DNA from: Streptomyces antibioticus
GTDB taxonomy: Bacteria; Actinomycetota; Actinomycetes; Streptomycetales; Streptomycetaceae
Direction of reading: 5' to 3'
Assembly: GCF_002019855.1 (NCBI RefSeq)
Contig: NZ_CM007717.1
Span: 7,449,750-7,513,749, forward strand
DNA length: 64,000 nt
Shown: positions 33,722 through 43,058 of the stretch, piece by piece
Layout of the letters: each line of letters begins with the position of its first letter
How positions within the stretch are numbered: the first letter of the stretch is position 1
Program-made: the position numbers and the translations under genes
The notes under the pieces: model-generated
Told to the model about the DNA's origin: nothing
Database searches by the model: none
The model's input: the letters and a program-made list of their open reading frames with translations, nothing else

Positions 33722-34735
33722 TCACGCGCGCGACCACTCCAGCAGCCGTTCCACCGGCCAGGTCGTCACCACCCGCTCCGCGGGCACCTCGCACTCCTCG
33801 GCCCGCGCGCAGCCGAGGATCTGCCAGTCCAGTTGGCCGGGCGCGTGCGCGTCGGTGTCCACCGAGAACAGCGTGCCCGCGTCCACGGCCCTGCGCAGCA
33901 GCCGGCGCGGCGGGTCGAGCCGCTCGGGCCGGCTGTTGATCTCCACCGCCGTACCGGCCTCGGCGCAGGCCGCGAACACCTCGTCCGCGTCGAACCGCGA
34001 CTCCGGCCGGCCCTTCCCGCCCACCAGCCGTCCGGTGCAGTGGCCGAGGATGTCCGCGTGCGGATCGCGGACGGCGTTCACCATGCGCCGGGTCATCGCG
34101 GGGGCGTCCATCCGCAGCTTGGAGTGCACGGAGACGACGACCACGTCGAGCCGCTCCAGCAGTTCCGGCTCCTGGTCGAGGGAGCCGTCGTCGAGGATGT
34201 CGCACTCGATGCCGGTGAGCAGCCGGAACGGCGCCCAGGTGGCGTTCAGCTCCTCGACGGCCTCCAGTTGGCGGCGCAGCCGCTCCGGCGACAGCCCGCG
34301 GGCCACCGTCAGCCGGGGGGAGTGGTCGGTCAGGACGGCCCACTCGTGGCCGAGGGCGGCCGCGGCGCGGCCCATCTCCTCGATCGGGCTGCCGCCGTCC
34401 GACCAGTCGGAGTGCAGATGACAGTCCCCCCGCAGCAGCGCCCGCAGCCCCGCGCCGGCCCCGTCCTCCGTGAGCGGACGCCCCGCCTCCGCCTCCAGCT
34501 TGGCCAGATACGACGGCACCTCGCCGGCCAGCGCCTCCCGCACCACCTGCGCGGTCTTCGGGCCGACGCCCTTGAGCGACTCCAGCGTCCCGGCCGCCGC
34601 CCGCTCGCCGATCTCGCCGTCGGGCAGCTCCGCCAGCACCCGGGACGCCGTACGGAAGGCCCGGACGCGGTACGTCGGCGCCAGTGACCGTTCCAGCAGG
34701 AAGGCGATCCGGTCCAGGGCCTCGAGGGGATCCAT
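33722..34735 (-). CDS. PHP-domain phosphoesterase with helix-hairpin-helix, PolX-like without polymerase
   Basis: A 337-residue protein. Residues 1-80 resemble the 8-kDa/HhH part of DNA polymerase X (YRVRAFRTASRVL, SLKGVGPKTAQVVREAL), and from about residue 103 a PHP phosphoesterase domain follows (HLHSDWSDG, TDHSPR, GIECDIL, VVSVHSK, GHCTGR, EINSRP, DTDAHAPGQ). The metal-binding His and Asp set is intact. The polymerase palm/fingers between them are missing, so it may be a DNA-end or nucleotide phosphoesterase. ATG 34735 chosen as first codon of the conserved helix. Confidence 0.87.
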   Translation of the reverse strand: MDPLEALDRIAFLLERSLAPTYRVRAFRTASRVLAELPDGEIGERAAAGTLESLKGVGPKTAQVVREALAGEVPSYLAKLEAEAGRPLTEDGAGAGLRALLRGDCHLHSDWSDGGSPIEEMGRAAAALGHEWAVLTDHSPRLTVARGLSPERLRRQLEAVEELNATWAPFRLLTGIECDILDDGSLDQEPELLERLDVVVVSVHSKLRMDAPAMTRRMVNAVRDPHADILGHCTGRLVGGKGRPESRFDADEVFAACAEAGTAVEINSRPERLDPPRRLLRRAVDAGTLFSVDTDAHAPGQLDWQILGCARAEECEVPAERVVTTWPVERLLEWSRA

Positions 34736-34808
34736 CGCCACCTCCCGGCTCCGCCTCCTTGGTCCACCTCCTGGATCCAGGGTTCCCCAGGTCGGTCCGG
34801 CCCGCATG

Positions 34809-34846
34809 TCACGGAATGCCATGATTCGCCCCGGAAGATTCCGTGA
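34809..34846. promoter_or_regulatory. Inverted repeat upstream of a leaderless small gene
   Basis: TCACGGAAT (34809-34817) and ATTCCGTGA (34838-34846) are perfect 9-bp arms around 20 bp, ending 8 bp before a TACCCT (34855-34860) that serves as -10 for the gene at 34868. The arms bracket the -35 area, so a dimeric regulator is plausible. Confidence 0.5.
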
Positions 34847-34867
34847 TTCCGCTTTACCCTCTAATAC

Positions 34868-35104
34868 ATGACCGAAGTCGCGAGCCCTCACATCTCCAAT
34901 CCACGGATCATGGTGCTCGGGGTGCAGCCGGGCACGCCGCCGTTCCGGATCGTGGAGATCGACGGTGAAGTGGTCGGTGCGGCGACGGCCGTCACCGACG
35001 TCCTGGAGACGGCCGCCGCGTTCGGCATCACCGTCCACGACCTCGACGATCCGGACGTCGTGCGCTGGGTGGGCGGCGACCGCTACACCTGGAAGCCCCG
35101 CTAG
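34868..35104 (+). CDS. Conserved small Streptomyces protein (78 aa), leaderless
   Basis: A 78-residue protein, MTEVASPHISNPRIM..., with alternating strands and an acidic VHDLDDPDVVRWVGG segment. I recognise it as a conserved actinomycete hypothetical without assigned function. There is no SD; TACCCT ends 7 nt upstream of the ATG, so the message is probably leaderless. It ends in a 4-bp convergent overlap with the VanZ-like gene. Confidence 0.7.
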   Translation: MTEVASPHISNPRIMVLGVQPGTPPFRIVEIDGEVVGAATAVTDVLETAAAFGITVHDLDDPDVVRWVGGDRYTWKPR

Positions 35105-35652
35105 GCCCGCCGGCCCTGCTGGGCCCTGACCGCCCGGCGGGGCCTGCGGGCGTGCACGGCCCGGCCGACGCGCCGGCCGAGCAGCAGCCAACCGATCAGC
35201 GCGCCCGCGGTGTTGAGGATGACGTCGTCGATGTCGAAGGCGCGCCCGGTGACCAGCGCGCCCTGGGCGAACTCCACGAGGAGCATCACCGACGCGGTCA
35301 GCAGCAGCACGCTCAGCAGGCCGCGCGCCCGGGGCGCGACGACCGGCACCAGAATGCCGAACGGCACCCCGAGCAGCACGTTCCCGCCGATCTGCTTGAC
35401 CGCGTCGCGCACCGTGGACCGCTCGACGTAGGCCCGCAGCGAGTCGCCCGGCCGCAGATTGGAGTGCACCAGCGCCTCGGAGGCGGGCGACGGCTCCAGG
35501 GTGAGCCGGGCCAGTACGACCGCGAACCCCACCATGAAGGCGAACGCGAACAGCATCGCCAGCAGCCGCAGGGGGAGCGGGAGCGGCGCCTCCGTACGAG
35601 GACCGGTGGTGTCCGGCCGGGTGGTGCGTGGACTTGCCGCTTCCCTGGCCAT
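35101..35652 (-). CDS. VanZ-family membrane protein
   Basis: A 183-residue protein with four hydrophobic helices and the VanZ signature: a VGGNVLLGVPFGILVP-like segment, LLTASVMLLVEFAQGAL, and DIDDVILNTAGALIGWLLLG. VanZ in enterococci gives low-level teicoplanin resistance; the actinomycete homologues are mostly uncharacterised membrane proteins. GGAGGA precedes the ATG. The upstream DUF4230 gene is co-directional 73 bp away. Confidence 0.88.
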   Translation of the reverse strand: MAREAASPRTTRPDTTGPRTEAPLPLPLRLLAMLFAFAFMVGFAVVLARLTLEPSPASEALVHSNLRPGDSLRAYVERSTVRDAVKQIGGNVLLGVPFGILVPVVAPRARGLLSVLLLTASVMLLVEFAQGALVTGRAFDIDDVILNTAGALIGWLLLGRRVGRAVHARRPRRAVRAQQGRRA

Positions 35653-35725
35653 GCGATGGTCCTCCAGTCCTCGTCCGGCCTGCGTCGGTGCTCGGTTACC
35701 CGCGTTCCGTCGGGGGATGCGGGTC

Positions 35726-36412
35726 CTAGGTGCCGTACGACACCGTGACCTTGGTGAAGCCGAGGGAGTGCAGCAACCCCTCCAGCATGTCGGTGGTGTT
35801 GGTCTCGGCGCGGGCGGTCAGCTCGCTGTCCTTCGCCGCGTCCCCGATGTGCCGTACGGCGAGCTTCTGCACGGCCTGTTCGCCGTTCGGGTTGTCCGAG
35901 AACAGATCGCCGATGCGGTCGAAGAGGCCGCGCTGCTTGGAGACCGCGTAGGAGCGGTCGGGGTCGAGGGCGGGGGTGCCGAGGCGGGCGTGCGGCAGGT
36001 GCAGCGTGGCCGTGGTGCGGTCCTCGTTCACCTTCACGTCGCCCTTGCCGACCTTGCCGAGGTCCACATAGGCGTCCACGGTGCCCGCGCCGACGTAGAG
36101 GGTGCGGGTGCCGCGCAGTGCGTCGGGCAGGTACTTGGCGTCCTTCTCCAGGTCCACGACGACCTGGAAGTTGCCGGAGGCGGCGTCGTAACGGCTCATG
36201 TCCTGGATGGACTTGAGCAGCGCGGGGCCCGAACGGTCGTGGGTCTCCGTGCCGAAGAAGTCGCGCAGGCCGGGCAGCAGGCTGAGCCTGATCCCGGCGA
36301 ACATCACGACGAGCACGACCACGACCGCGGTGAGCACCTTGGCCCAGCCGGGCAGGCGGGCGGGCAGACGGGCGGGGCGGCTCTTGCTGGGAGTCTTTGT
36401 GGGAGTCGTCAT
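35726..36412 (-). CDS. Membrane-anchored DUF4230 protein
   Basis: A 228-residue protein with a basic N-terminus, one transmembrane helix (VLTAVVVVLVVMFAGIRL, residues 24-41) and an exported or membrane-facing DUF4230 domain (LKSIQDMSRYDAASGNFQVVVDLEKDAKYLPDALRGTRTLYVGAGTV). Function of the domain is unknown. AGGAGGG precedes the ATG at 36412. Confidence 0.82.
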   Translation of the reverse strand: MTTPTKTPSKSRPARLPARLPGWAKVLTAVVVVLVVMFAGIRLSLLPGLRDFFGTETHDRSGPALLKSIQDMSRYDAASGNFQVVVDLEKDAKYLPDALRGTRTLYVGAGTVDAYVDLGKVGKGDVKVNEDRTTATLHLPHARLGTPALDPDRSYAVSKQRGLFDRIGDLFSDNPNGEQAVQKLAVRHIGDAAKDSELTARAETNTTDMLEGLLHSLGFTKVTVSYGT

Positions 36413-36620
36413 CGTGACGGCCCTCCTTCCTAGAGAGCGGCTTCCCACCGATCCCCGGTGCCAGACCGGCTTGTTGAGAACCTGTGACAGGCGTACGGCA
36501 GCGGCTGTATCACCCGATCGGCCGATTCGACCGCACCGGCTTCGGGTGGGGCGGTCCGCGGGTGGTCCGTAGCATGAGAGATCCCGTCTCCAGCCGGACG
36601 TGGTCAGCGAGGAGCCGATC

Positions 36621-37574
36621 GTGCGCGACATCTCCGTGTTCAGCGGCAGTGCCCACCCCGAGCTGGCCGCCGAGGTCTGTGCCCATCTCGGTGTGCCCCT
36701 GAGCCCCACCCGCGTCAGCCGGTTCGCCAACGACTGTCTGGAGGTGCAGCTCCAGGCCAACTGCCGGGAACGGGACGTCTTCCTGGTGCAGCCCCTGGTC
36801 CGGCCGGTGCAGGAACACCTCGTCGAACTGCTGATGATGTGCGACGCGGCCCGCGGCGCCTCGGCGGGCCGGATCACGGTCGTCATGCCGCACTACTCCT
36901 ACGCCCGCTCCGACAAGAAGGACGCGCCCCGGATCTCCCTCGGCGGACGTCTGGTCGCCGATCTGCTGACGGCGGCCGGGGTGCACCGCGTGCTGACGAT
37001 GACCCTGCACTCCCCGCAGGTCCACGGCTTCTTCTCGGTCCCGGTCGACCATCTGCACGCGCGCCGCGAGCTGGCCGCCCACTTCCGCCGCTACGACCTC
37101 AGCCGCACTACCGTCGTCTCGCCCGACCTCGGCAACGCCAAGGAGGCCGCCGCGTTCGCCCGGATGATCGGCGCCCAGGTCGCGGCCGGCGCCAAACAGC
37201 GTTTCGCCGACGACCGGGTCACCATCAGCGCCGTGATCGGCGAGGTCGCCGGGCGGGACGTGATCGTCCTGGACGACGAGATAGCCAAGGGCAGCACGGT
37301 CATCGAACTCCTCGCCCGGCTGCGGGAGTCGGGGGCCGGTCCGATCCGAGTGGCGTGCACGCACGGGCTGTTCGCGGGCGGCGCCCTCAAACGGCTCAGC
37401 GAACAGCCGGACGTGCTGGAGATCGTGTGCACCAACACCGTGCCGGTACCGGTCGAGGAGCACACCGACAAGCTGCGGATCCTGTCCATCGCCCCGGCCC
37501 TCGCGGAGGCCGTGCGCCGGATCCACAACGGCGAGTCCGTCAGCGCCCTGTTCGACGCGACGCGCAGCGAATAG
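36621..37574 (+). CDS. Divergent ribose-phosphate pyrophosphokinase (PRPP synthetase paralogue)
   Basis: A 317-residue Prs-family protein, GTG start with GAGGAG 6 nt upstream. It keeps the overall fold and many family segments (FSGSAHPELA, ASAGRITVVMPHYSYARSDKKD, TMTLHSPQVHGFF, VVSPDLGNAKEAAAFA, EAVRRIHNGESVSALF). The PRPP-binding loop, normally DDMIDTGGT, reads DDEIAKGST here, and the catalytic flexible loop (KRR type) reads AKQRF. It is therefore probably not the housekeeping enzyme; reaction type is likely but activity unproven. It is followed after 56 bp by an EF-Tu paralogue. Confidence 0.85.
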   Translation: MRDISVFSGSAHPELAAEVCAHLGVPLSPTRVSRFANDCLEVQLQANCRERDVFLVQPLVRPVQEHLVELLMMCDAARGASAGRITVVMPHYSYARSDKKDAPRISLGGRLVADLLTAAGVHRVLTMTLHSPQVHGFFSVPVDHLHARRELAAHFRRYDLSRTTVVSPDLGNAKEAAAFARMIGAQVAAGAKQRFADDRVTISAVIGEVAGRDVIVLDDEIAKGSTVIELLARLRESGAGPIRVACTHGLFAGGALKRLSEQPDVLEIVCTNTVPVPVEEHTDKLRILSIAPALAEAVRRIHNGESVSALFDATRSE

Positions 37575-37630
37575 ACAGGAAGGAGCGGCATCGCGCACGT
37601 CGTCACCCAGGGGACCAGGGAGGGCTCGCA

Positions 37631-38823
<1,193 letters not shown>

Positions 38824-38824
<1 letters not shown>

Positions 38825-38839
38825 GCGCCTCGGGGCGCC
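38824..38839. terminator. Bidirectional hairpin between tuf3 and the STAS gene
   Basis: GGCGCC-TCGG-GGCGCC is a perfect 6-bp stem with 4-nt loop, starting on the last base of the tuf3 stop and ending 2 bp before the convergent STAS gene end. It lacks a T-run, as usual for high-GC actinomycetes. Confidence 0.55.
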
Positions 38840-38840
38840 G

Positions 38841-39359
38841 TCATAACGTGCCGGACGCGGCCTCGGGTCTGCCCAGGGCCGCGTCCAGCGACGCCTGGGG
38901 CGGCAGCAGCCGGGACAGGCCGGTCGTCCGCAGGATGCGCAGGGTCAGCGGGTGGGTGCAGACCAGACGCAGCCGCCCGCCCCGGTCCAGGACCCGGCCG
39001 CGGGCCCGGTACAGCAGACGCAGCCCGGAGCAGTCGAAGAACTCGATCCGGGTCAGGTCGATCACGACCCGGGGGGCCGGGCCCTTGGTGGCGTCGTCGA
39101 GCCGCGCGGTGATCTCCGTCGCCGCGACGATGTCGATCTCGCCGCGGAACTCCAGCACCGTGTACCCGCGGTCCTGGCGGACCCGTAGATGCGGGGTGTC
39201 GCGGTGCGGAGCGTCCGTGGCGGGTTCCTGCTGCACGACGACATCGCCTCCAACCCGCTCCACCGGTCGGGAGCCTCCAACGGCGGGGGTGTGCACAGCA
39301 GTTCCCCGCTCCAGCAAGGTACCCCCGGTGGAGTGAATTCCAGCATGTTCGATTGACAT
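38841..39359 (-). CDS. STAS-domain anti-sigma-factor antagonist
   Basis: About 172 residues. After a low-complexity N-terminus (MSIEHAGIHSTGG...) the STAS domain runs from LRVRQDRGYTVLEFRGEIDI through IDLTRIEFFDCSGLRLLYRARGR; the Ser in DCSGL is the phosphorylation site typical of RsbV/SpoIIAA-type antagonists. It would bind an RsbW/SpoIIAB-like kinase and release a sigma factor. No kinase or sigma gene is next to it. The start is uncertain: ATG 39359 has only a weak SD, GTG 39410 has none. Confidence 0.85.
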   Translation of the reverse strand: MSIEHAGIHSTGGTLLERGTAVHTPAVGGSRPVERVGGDVVVQQEPATDAPHRDTPHLRVRQDRGYTVLEFRGEIDIVAATEITARLDDATKGPAPRVVIDLTRIEFFDCSGLRLLYRARGRVLDRGGRLRLVCTHPLTLRILRTTGLSRLLPPQASLDAALGRPEAASGTL

Positions 39360-39449
39360 ATGTCTTCGAAATGAGGCCGTGTCGCAGACCAGTTTCCGCC
39401 TTTCTTTCACGCCGTGAGCGAAGGGGGCGGCGGCCGGATCGGGCCGGGG

Positions 39450-40412
39450 TCAGTCCATCGTCAGGACCAGCTTCCCGGTGGTGCGGCCGGTGTCGCCGAG
39501 CCGGTGCGCCTCGGCGGCGTCCGCCAGCGGGAACGTTCCCGCGATGGTGGCGCGCAGCTTTCCCGCCTCGGCCAGCGCGGCGATCGTGCGCATGCCGGTC
39601 CGGTCGGCGTCCACCACCGTGCGGACCGCCCGGACCCCGAGCCGCTCGGCCTCGTCGTAGAACTCCCGGGTGCCGACCGGGAGGATCGACACCACGATCC
39701 CGCCCTCGCGCAGCACTCGCAGCGAGCGCACGGAGGTGTCGCCGCCGAGGGTGTCCAGGACGACGTCGACGTCCTCGACCGCCTCGGTGACGTCGGTCTC
39801 CCGGTAGTCGATCACCTCGTCGGCGCCCAGCTCGCGCAGGAAGCCGTGCTTGGCGGCGCTCGCGGTGCCGATGACGTACGCGCCGCGCTCCTTGGCGATC
39901 TGCACGGCCACATGGCCGACTCCGCCGGCGGCGGCGTGGATCAGGACCCGCCGGCCCGGTTCGAGTCCGGCGGTCTCCACGAGGGTCTGCCAGGCGGTGA
40001 GCGAGACCAGCGGCAGGGCGGCCGCCTGGACGTGGTCCAGGGCGGCCGGCTTGTGCCACAGGGCGCGGGCCGGGGCGACGGCGTACTCCGCGTGCGAGCC
40101 GTGGCCGTACGGGTACGGCAGCATGCCGAAGACCTCGTCGCCGGGCGCGAAGTCCGCCACGCCGATGCCGACGGACTCGACGGTGCCGGAGAGGTCCCAG
40201 CCCAGGACGAACGGCGGGCCGCCCAGGTGGCCGCCGGTCGCGCGGTGCTTCCAGTCGGTGGGGTTGAGGCCGGCGGCGCGGACGCGGACGAGGACCTGGT
40301 TGGTACGGGGTTCGGGCCGCGGGACGTCCCTGAGGGTGAGGACCTCGGGTCCCCCGAGGGAGTCCTGGGTGAGGGCGCGCATGGTGAGGGTCTGGGTGTT
40401 CGTGGTGGTCAT
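39450..40412 (-). CDS. NADPH:quinone-type zinc-independent oxidoreductase (MDR family)
   Basis: A 320-residue medium-chain dehydrogenase/reductase of the quinone oxidoreductase branch: LTLRDVPRPEPRTNQVLVRVRAAGLNPTDWK N-terminus, GWDLSGTVESVG, and the nucleotide motif AAAGGVGHVAVQIAKERGAYVIGTAS; the C-terminus GTFPLADAAEAHRL...GKLVLTM is typical. Zinc ligands of alcohol dehydrogenases are absent. It likely reduces quinones or enones with NADPH. It is divergent from an AraC/GlxA regulator with a perfect palindrome between them. Confidence 0.9.
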   Translation of the reverse strand: MTTTNTQTLTMRALTQDSLGGPEVLTLRDVPRPEPRTNQVLVRVRAAGLNPTDWKHRATGGHLGGPPFVLGWDLSGTVESVGIGVADFAPGDEVFGMLPYPYGHGSHAEYAVAPARALWHKPAALDHVQAAALPLVSLTAWQTLVETAGLEPGRRVLIHAAAGGVGHVAVQIAKERGAYVIGTASAAKHGFLRELGADEVIDYRETDVTEAVEDVDVVLDTLGGDTSVRSLRVLREGGIVVSILPVGTREFYDEAERLGVRAVRTVVDADRTGMRTIAALAEAGKLRATIAGTFPLADAAEAHRLGDTGRTTGKLVLTMD

Positions 40413-40445
40413 GCGGACCAGCCTGCCGGGGTCCTGCCCTCCGGG

Positions 40446-40465
40446 GAATGGCATGATTGCCATTC
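40446..40465. promoter_or_regulatory. Perfect palindrome between oxidoreductase and AraC genes
   Basis: GAATGGCA-TGAT-TGCCATTC has perfect 8-bp arms. It lies 33 bp upstream of the oxidoreductase start and overlaps the likely -35 area of the regulator gene, whose -10 is TAAGAT at 40471-40476. It is a good candidate operator for the AraC-type protein. Confidence 0.65.
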
Positions 40466-40482
40466 TTCGATAAGATTCTGCC

Positions 40483-41460
40483 ATGCGAGACGAACGGCGG
40501 GTGGCACAGCGGGCCGAAGGGCGTCCCCATCGTGTGGTCGTCCTCGCCCTCGACGGCGTCTACCCCTTCGAACTGGGCATCCCGAGCCGGGTCCTCGGCT
40601 CGGCCGACGGCCGCTACGAGGTGCTGACCTGCTCCGTCGACGGCCTCCCGGTCCGCACCAGCGCCGACTTCACGGTGGGCGTCGAACACGGCCCGGCGGC
40701 GCTGGACGACGCCGACACGGTGGTGATCGCCCCCGGCACCGACTGGGTCACGGCCGAGCTGCCGGAGCCCGTCCGCGCCGCCCTCGCCAGGATCCGGCCC
40801 GGCGCCCGGCTGGTCTCCATCTGCACCGGCGCCTTCGTGCTCGCCGCCGCCGGTCTCCTCGACGGGCGCCGCGCCACCACCCACTGGCAGTTCGCCGACC
40901 GCTTCCGCCGGCAGTTCCCGCAGGTCGAACTGGACCCCGGTGTGCTGTTCGTCGACGACGGCGGGGTGCTGACCTCGGCGGGGGCCGCGTCCGGGGTGGA
41001 CGCCTGTCTGCACCTCCTCCGCGAGGACCACGGCAGCGACCTCGCCAACCGGGTGGCCCGGCGCTGCGTGGTCCCGCCGTTCCGGGACGGCGGCCAGGCC
41101 CAGTACATCGAACAGCCCGTGCCCGAGACCGGCGCGGCGAGCACGGCGGCCACCCGCGCGTGGGCGCTGGAACGCCTCGCCGACCCCCTCACCCTGACCG
41201 ACCTCGCCGCCCACGCCCGCATGAGCCTGCGCACCTTCGCCCGCCGCTTCCACCACGAGGTCGGCCTCAGCCCCGGCCGCTGGCTCATCCAGCAACGCGT
41301 CGCCCACGCCCGCCACCTGCTGGAATCCACCGACCTCCCCATCGACGAACTGGCCACCCGCTCCGGCTTCGCCACGTCCGCGTCCCTGCGCCAGCACCTC
41401 CACGCGGCGATCGGCGTGTCCCCACAGACGTATCGAAGGACGTTCCAGACGACCCGGTGA
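40483..41460 (+). CDS. GlxA-type AraC regulator with DJ-1/PfpI domain
   Basis: A 325-residue protein: N-terminal class-I glutamine-amidotransferase/PfpI-like domain (LVSICTGAFVLAAAGLLDGRRATTHWQFAD with the nucleophile-position Cys near residue 110) and C-terminal tandem AraC HTH (MSLRTFARRFHHEVGLSPGRWLIQQRVAHARHLLE, SGFATSASLRQHL). GlxA-like proteins regulate metabolism in Streptomyces. TAAGAT ends 6 nt before the ATG, so it is probably leaderless. It most likely controls the divergent oxidoreductase. Confidence 0.9.
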   Translation: MRDERRVAQRAEGRPHRVVVLALDGVYPFELGIPSRVLGSADGRYEVLTCSVDGLPVRTSADFTVGVEHGPAALDDADTVVIAPGTDWVTAELPEPVRAALARIRPGARLVSICTGAFVLAAAGLLDGRRATTHWQFADRFRRQFPQVELDPGVLFVDDGGVLTSAGAASGVDACLHLLREDHGSDLANRVARRCVVPPFRDGGQAQYIEQPVPETGAASTAATRAWALERLADPLTLTDLAAHARMSLRTFARRFHHEVGLSPGRWLIQQRVAHARHLLESTDLPIDELATRSGFATSASLRQHLHAAIGVSPQTYRRTFQTTR

Positions 41461-42058
41461 CGGGGCCTGCGGCGTCGGTCTGAGGGTGGGTGGTCGGTCC
41501 TCGTGTCGGCGGCTGCCACGCGTCCAGGGCACGGGGGGCCGTGCGGTGAGGGCGGGCGGCCGGCGCCTGGGGCCACCGGTCGGTAGGAGCGGGCCCGGCT
41601 GCCATGGACGGGGGACCCGGGGCCCTCACCCCCCAGCGGCCAGGCGGGTGTGACACCCGGCGGCCCCGCCGTGCGGCACTTGCATGCGGACCGCTTGGTG
41701 GCTCGCGTCGGCGGCAGGCGTGCGCGGGCAGGGGCGTTCGTCCTGCGCATCGGCGTGGGTGCCCGCGACGACCGGTGGCCGCGCCGTGTGCCACGCGTCC
41801 GGCGTGCGCGGAACCCGGTTGGCTCGGGCGTGGGCCGGGGGCGCCCGGGGCGGGCCGCTTGTCCCGTCGCCCCCCGGGTGTCACCGTCCGTCCGGCAGGT
41901 TGCGAGGCCGCCGTTCCCCCCCCGCGTCAGCGGCCGCCGTGCGGCCCTGCCGCCTGTCTCGGGCGCATGCCGGGGGTGCCCGGCAGGGGCGAGTGGCGCA
42001 CCGCGCGCGGGCCGCCGTTCCAGTGCCCCCCGCGTCACCGCCCCCGCCCCCCTCTCTC
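41461..42058. other. About 600 bp without a credible gene
   Basis: Reading frames are open on both strands only because stop codons are rare at this G+C content; none has a convincing start, ribosome-binding site, known family or normal third-position bias. The stretch has local echoes (GGCCGCCGTTCC twice, CCCCGCGTCAGCGG/CCCCGCGTCACCG) and several homopolymer C runs, suggesting decayed or unselected DNA. I see no RNA gene in it. Confidence 0.55.
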
Positions 42059-42622
42059 TCAGCGGCTGGCGTGCAGCGCCACCAGCAATTGCCATACCTG
42101 GTCCGCGATTTCCTCAGGCGTGCCCGGGAGGGTGCCGTGGAGCCAGTCGGCGAGGACTCCGGTGAAGGTTGCGGCGACCGCCGAGGCGATCAGCGGGGCG
42201 TCCCGTGCGCCCGCGCGTTCTCGTTCGCGGAGGCTGTACGCGCGGAGGTCGCGGTACAGGACCTGGCCCAGGGGGCCGCCGCCGCCCGGGGGGAGCAGGG
42301 TGCGGTACAGCGCCAGGTGCGGGGTCAGGGAGGCGAAGAACTCCGGGAGCGCGGCCGGTGCGCGTACCGGGTCCGGGCGGCCCCGCCAGGCGTGCAGCGC
42401 CTCCACCGCCTCGCGTACGACGTCCGCGCAGGCGTCGACCGCGAGGGCCTCCAGGTCGGCGTAGTGCACGTAGAACGTGGCCCGGCCGACGCCCGCCCGC
42501 CGTACCAGCGCGGCCACGCCGACCTCCGCCAACGGCCGCTCCGCGCACTCCTGGAGCAGTGCCTCGCGCAGCCGTGCCCGGGTGCGTGCCGCCCGCGGGT
42601 CCTCGGGCTCCGCGCGGGTCAT
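42059..42622 (-). CDS. TetR-family regulator of the DUF1304 operon
   Basis: A 187-residue TetR protein: HTH in residues 10-55 (AARTRARLREALLQECAERPLAEVGVAALVRRAGVGRATFYVHYADLEAL) and a helical C-terminal domain with TetR_C-like ending. Its ATG overlaps the stop of the DUF1304 gene by 4 bp, so it is translationally coupled. The 47-bp palindrome in front of the two-gene operon is the likely autoregulatory site. Confidence 0.9.
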   Translation of the reverse strand: MTRAEPEDPRAARTRARLREALLQECAERPLAEVGVAALVRRAGVGRATFYVHYADLEALAVDACADVVREAVEALHAWRGRPDPVRAPAALPEFFASLTPHLALYRTLLPPGGGGPLGQVLYRDLRAYSLRERERAGARDAPLIASAVAATFTGVLADWLHGTLPGTPEEIADQVWQLLVALHASR

Positions 42623-42981
42623 CGTGCGGCGAGGACCGCGGCCAGCGCCACCGCGCCGGGCAGGGCCTGGGCGAGCAGGATCCGGCGGTTCGCGGTGACC
42701 CCGCCGTACACGCCCGCGACGATCACGCACGACAGGAAGAACACCTGGGCGCGGAACCCGGTCGGGTCGGCGGCGATCAGCCCCCACACCAGACCGGCCG
42801 CGAGGAAGCCGTTGTAGAGGCCCTGGTTGGCGGCGAGCGGGGCGGTCCGCCGTGCCATCTCGGCGTCGAAGCCATGGAAGGACATCCCCGGCCTCCGCTG
42901 CCACAGGAACATCTCCATCACCAGGATGTAGACGTGCAGCGCGGCCACCAGCGCGACGAGCACGTTCGCCAGGATCTCCAT
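42619..42981 (-). CDS. DUF1304 small membrane protein
   Basis: A 120-residue protein with four hydrophobic helices: ILANVLVALVAALHVYILVMEMFLW, NQGLYNGFLAAGLVWGL, VFFLSCVIVAGVYGGVTA and ALPGAVALAAVLAA. This is the DUF1304 family (about 118-120 residues, conserved NQGLYNGFL), often induced by organic stress and next to TetR regulators. ATG follows GAGGGAG-like sequence within the palindromic leader. Confidence 0.88.
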   Translation of the reverse strand: MEILANVLVALVAALHVYILVMEMFLWQRRPGMSFHGFDAEMARRTAPLAANQGLYNGFLAAGLVWGLIAADPTGFRAQVFFLSCVIVAGVYGGVTANRRILLAQALPGAVALAAVLAAR

Positions 42982-42998
42982 GGACTCCGACTCCCTCA

Positions 42999-43045
42999 AC
43001 TTCTTGGACAGGTGTCCATCATAGCGGGACACCTGTCCAAGAAGT
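42999..43045. promoter_or_regulatory. 47-bp near-perfect palindrome containing the DUF1304-tetR promoter
   Basis: Arms of 19 bp (ACTTCTTGGACAGGTGTCC and its exact complement) flank a 9-bp centre. Each arm holds TGGACAGGTGTCC, itself a dyad (GGACA-N2-TGTCC), so two TetR dimers could bind. A minus-strand -10 TATGAT lies in the centre (43018-43023), so occupancy would block the promoter. Confidence 0.8.
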
Positions 43046-43058
43046 CCAGCCGGGAGCC

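Noticed and set aside
36413..36620. tRNA or small RNA gene upstream of the PRPP synthetase gene
   Set aside because: I looked for a cloverleaf and a GTTCRA T-loop and found none; the region is an ordinary promoter leader.
38841..39410. STAS protein starting at GTG 39410
   Set aside because: No Shine-Dalgarno precedes it; the ATG at 39359 was preferred, though neither start is strong.
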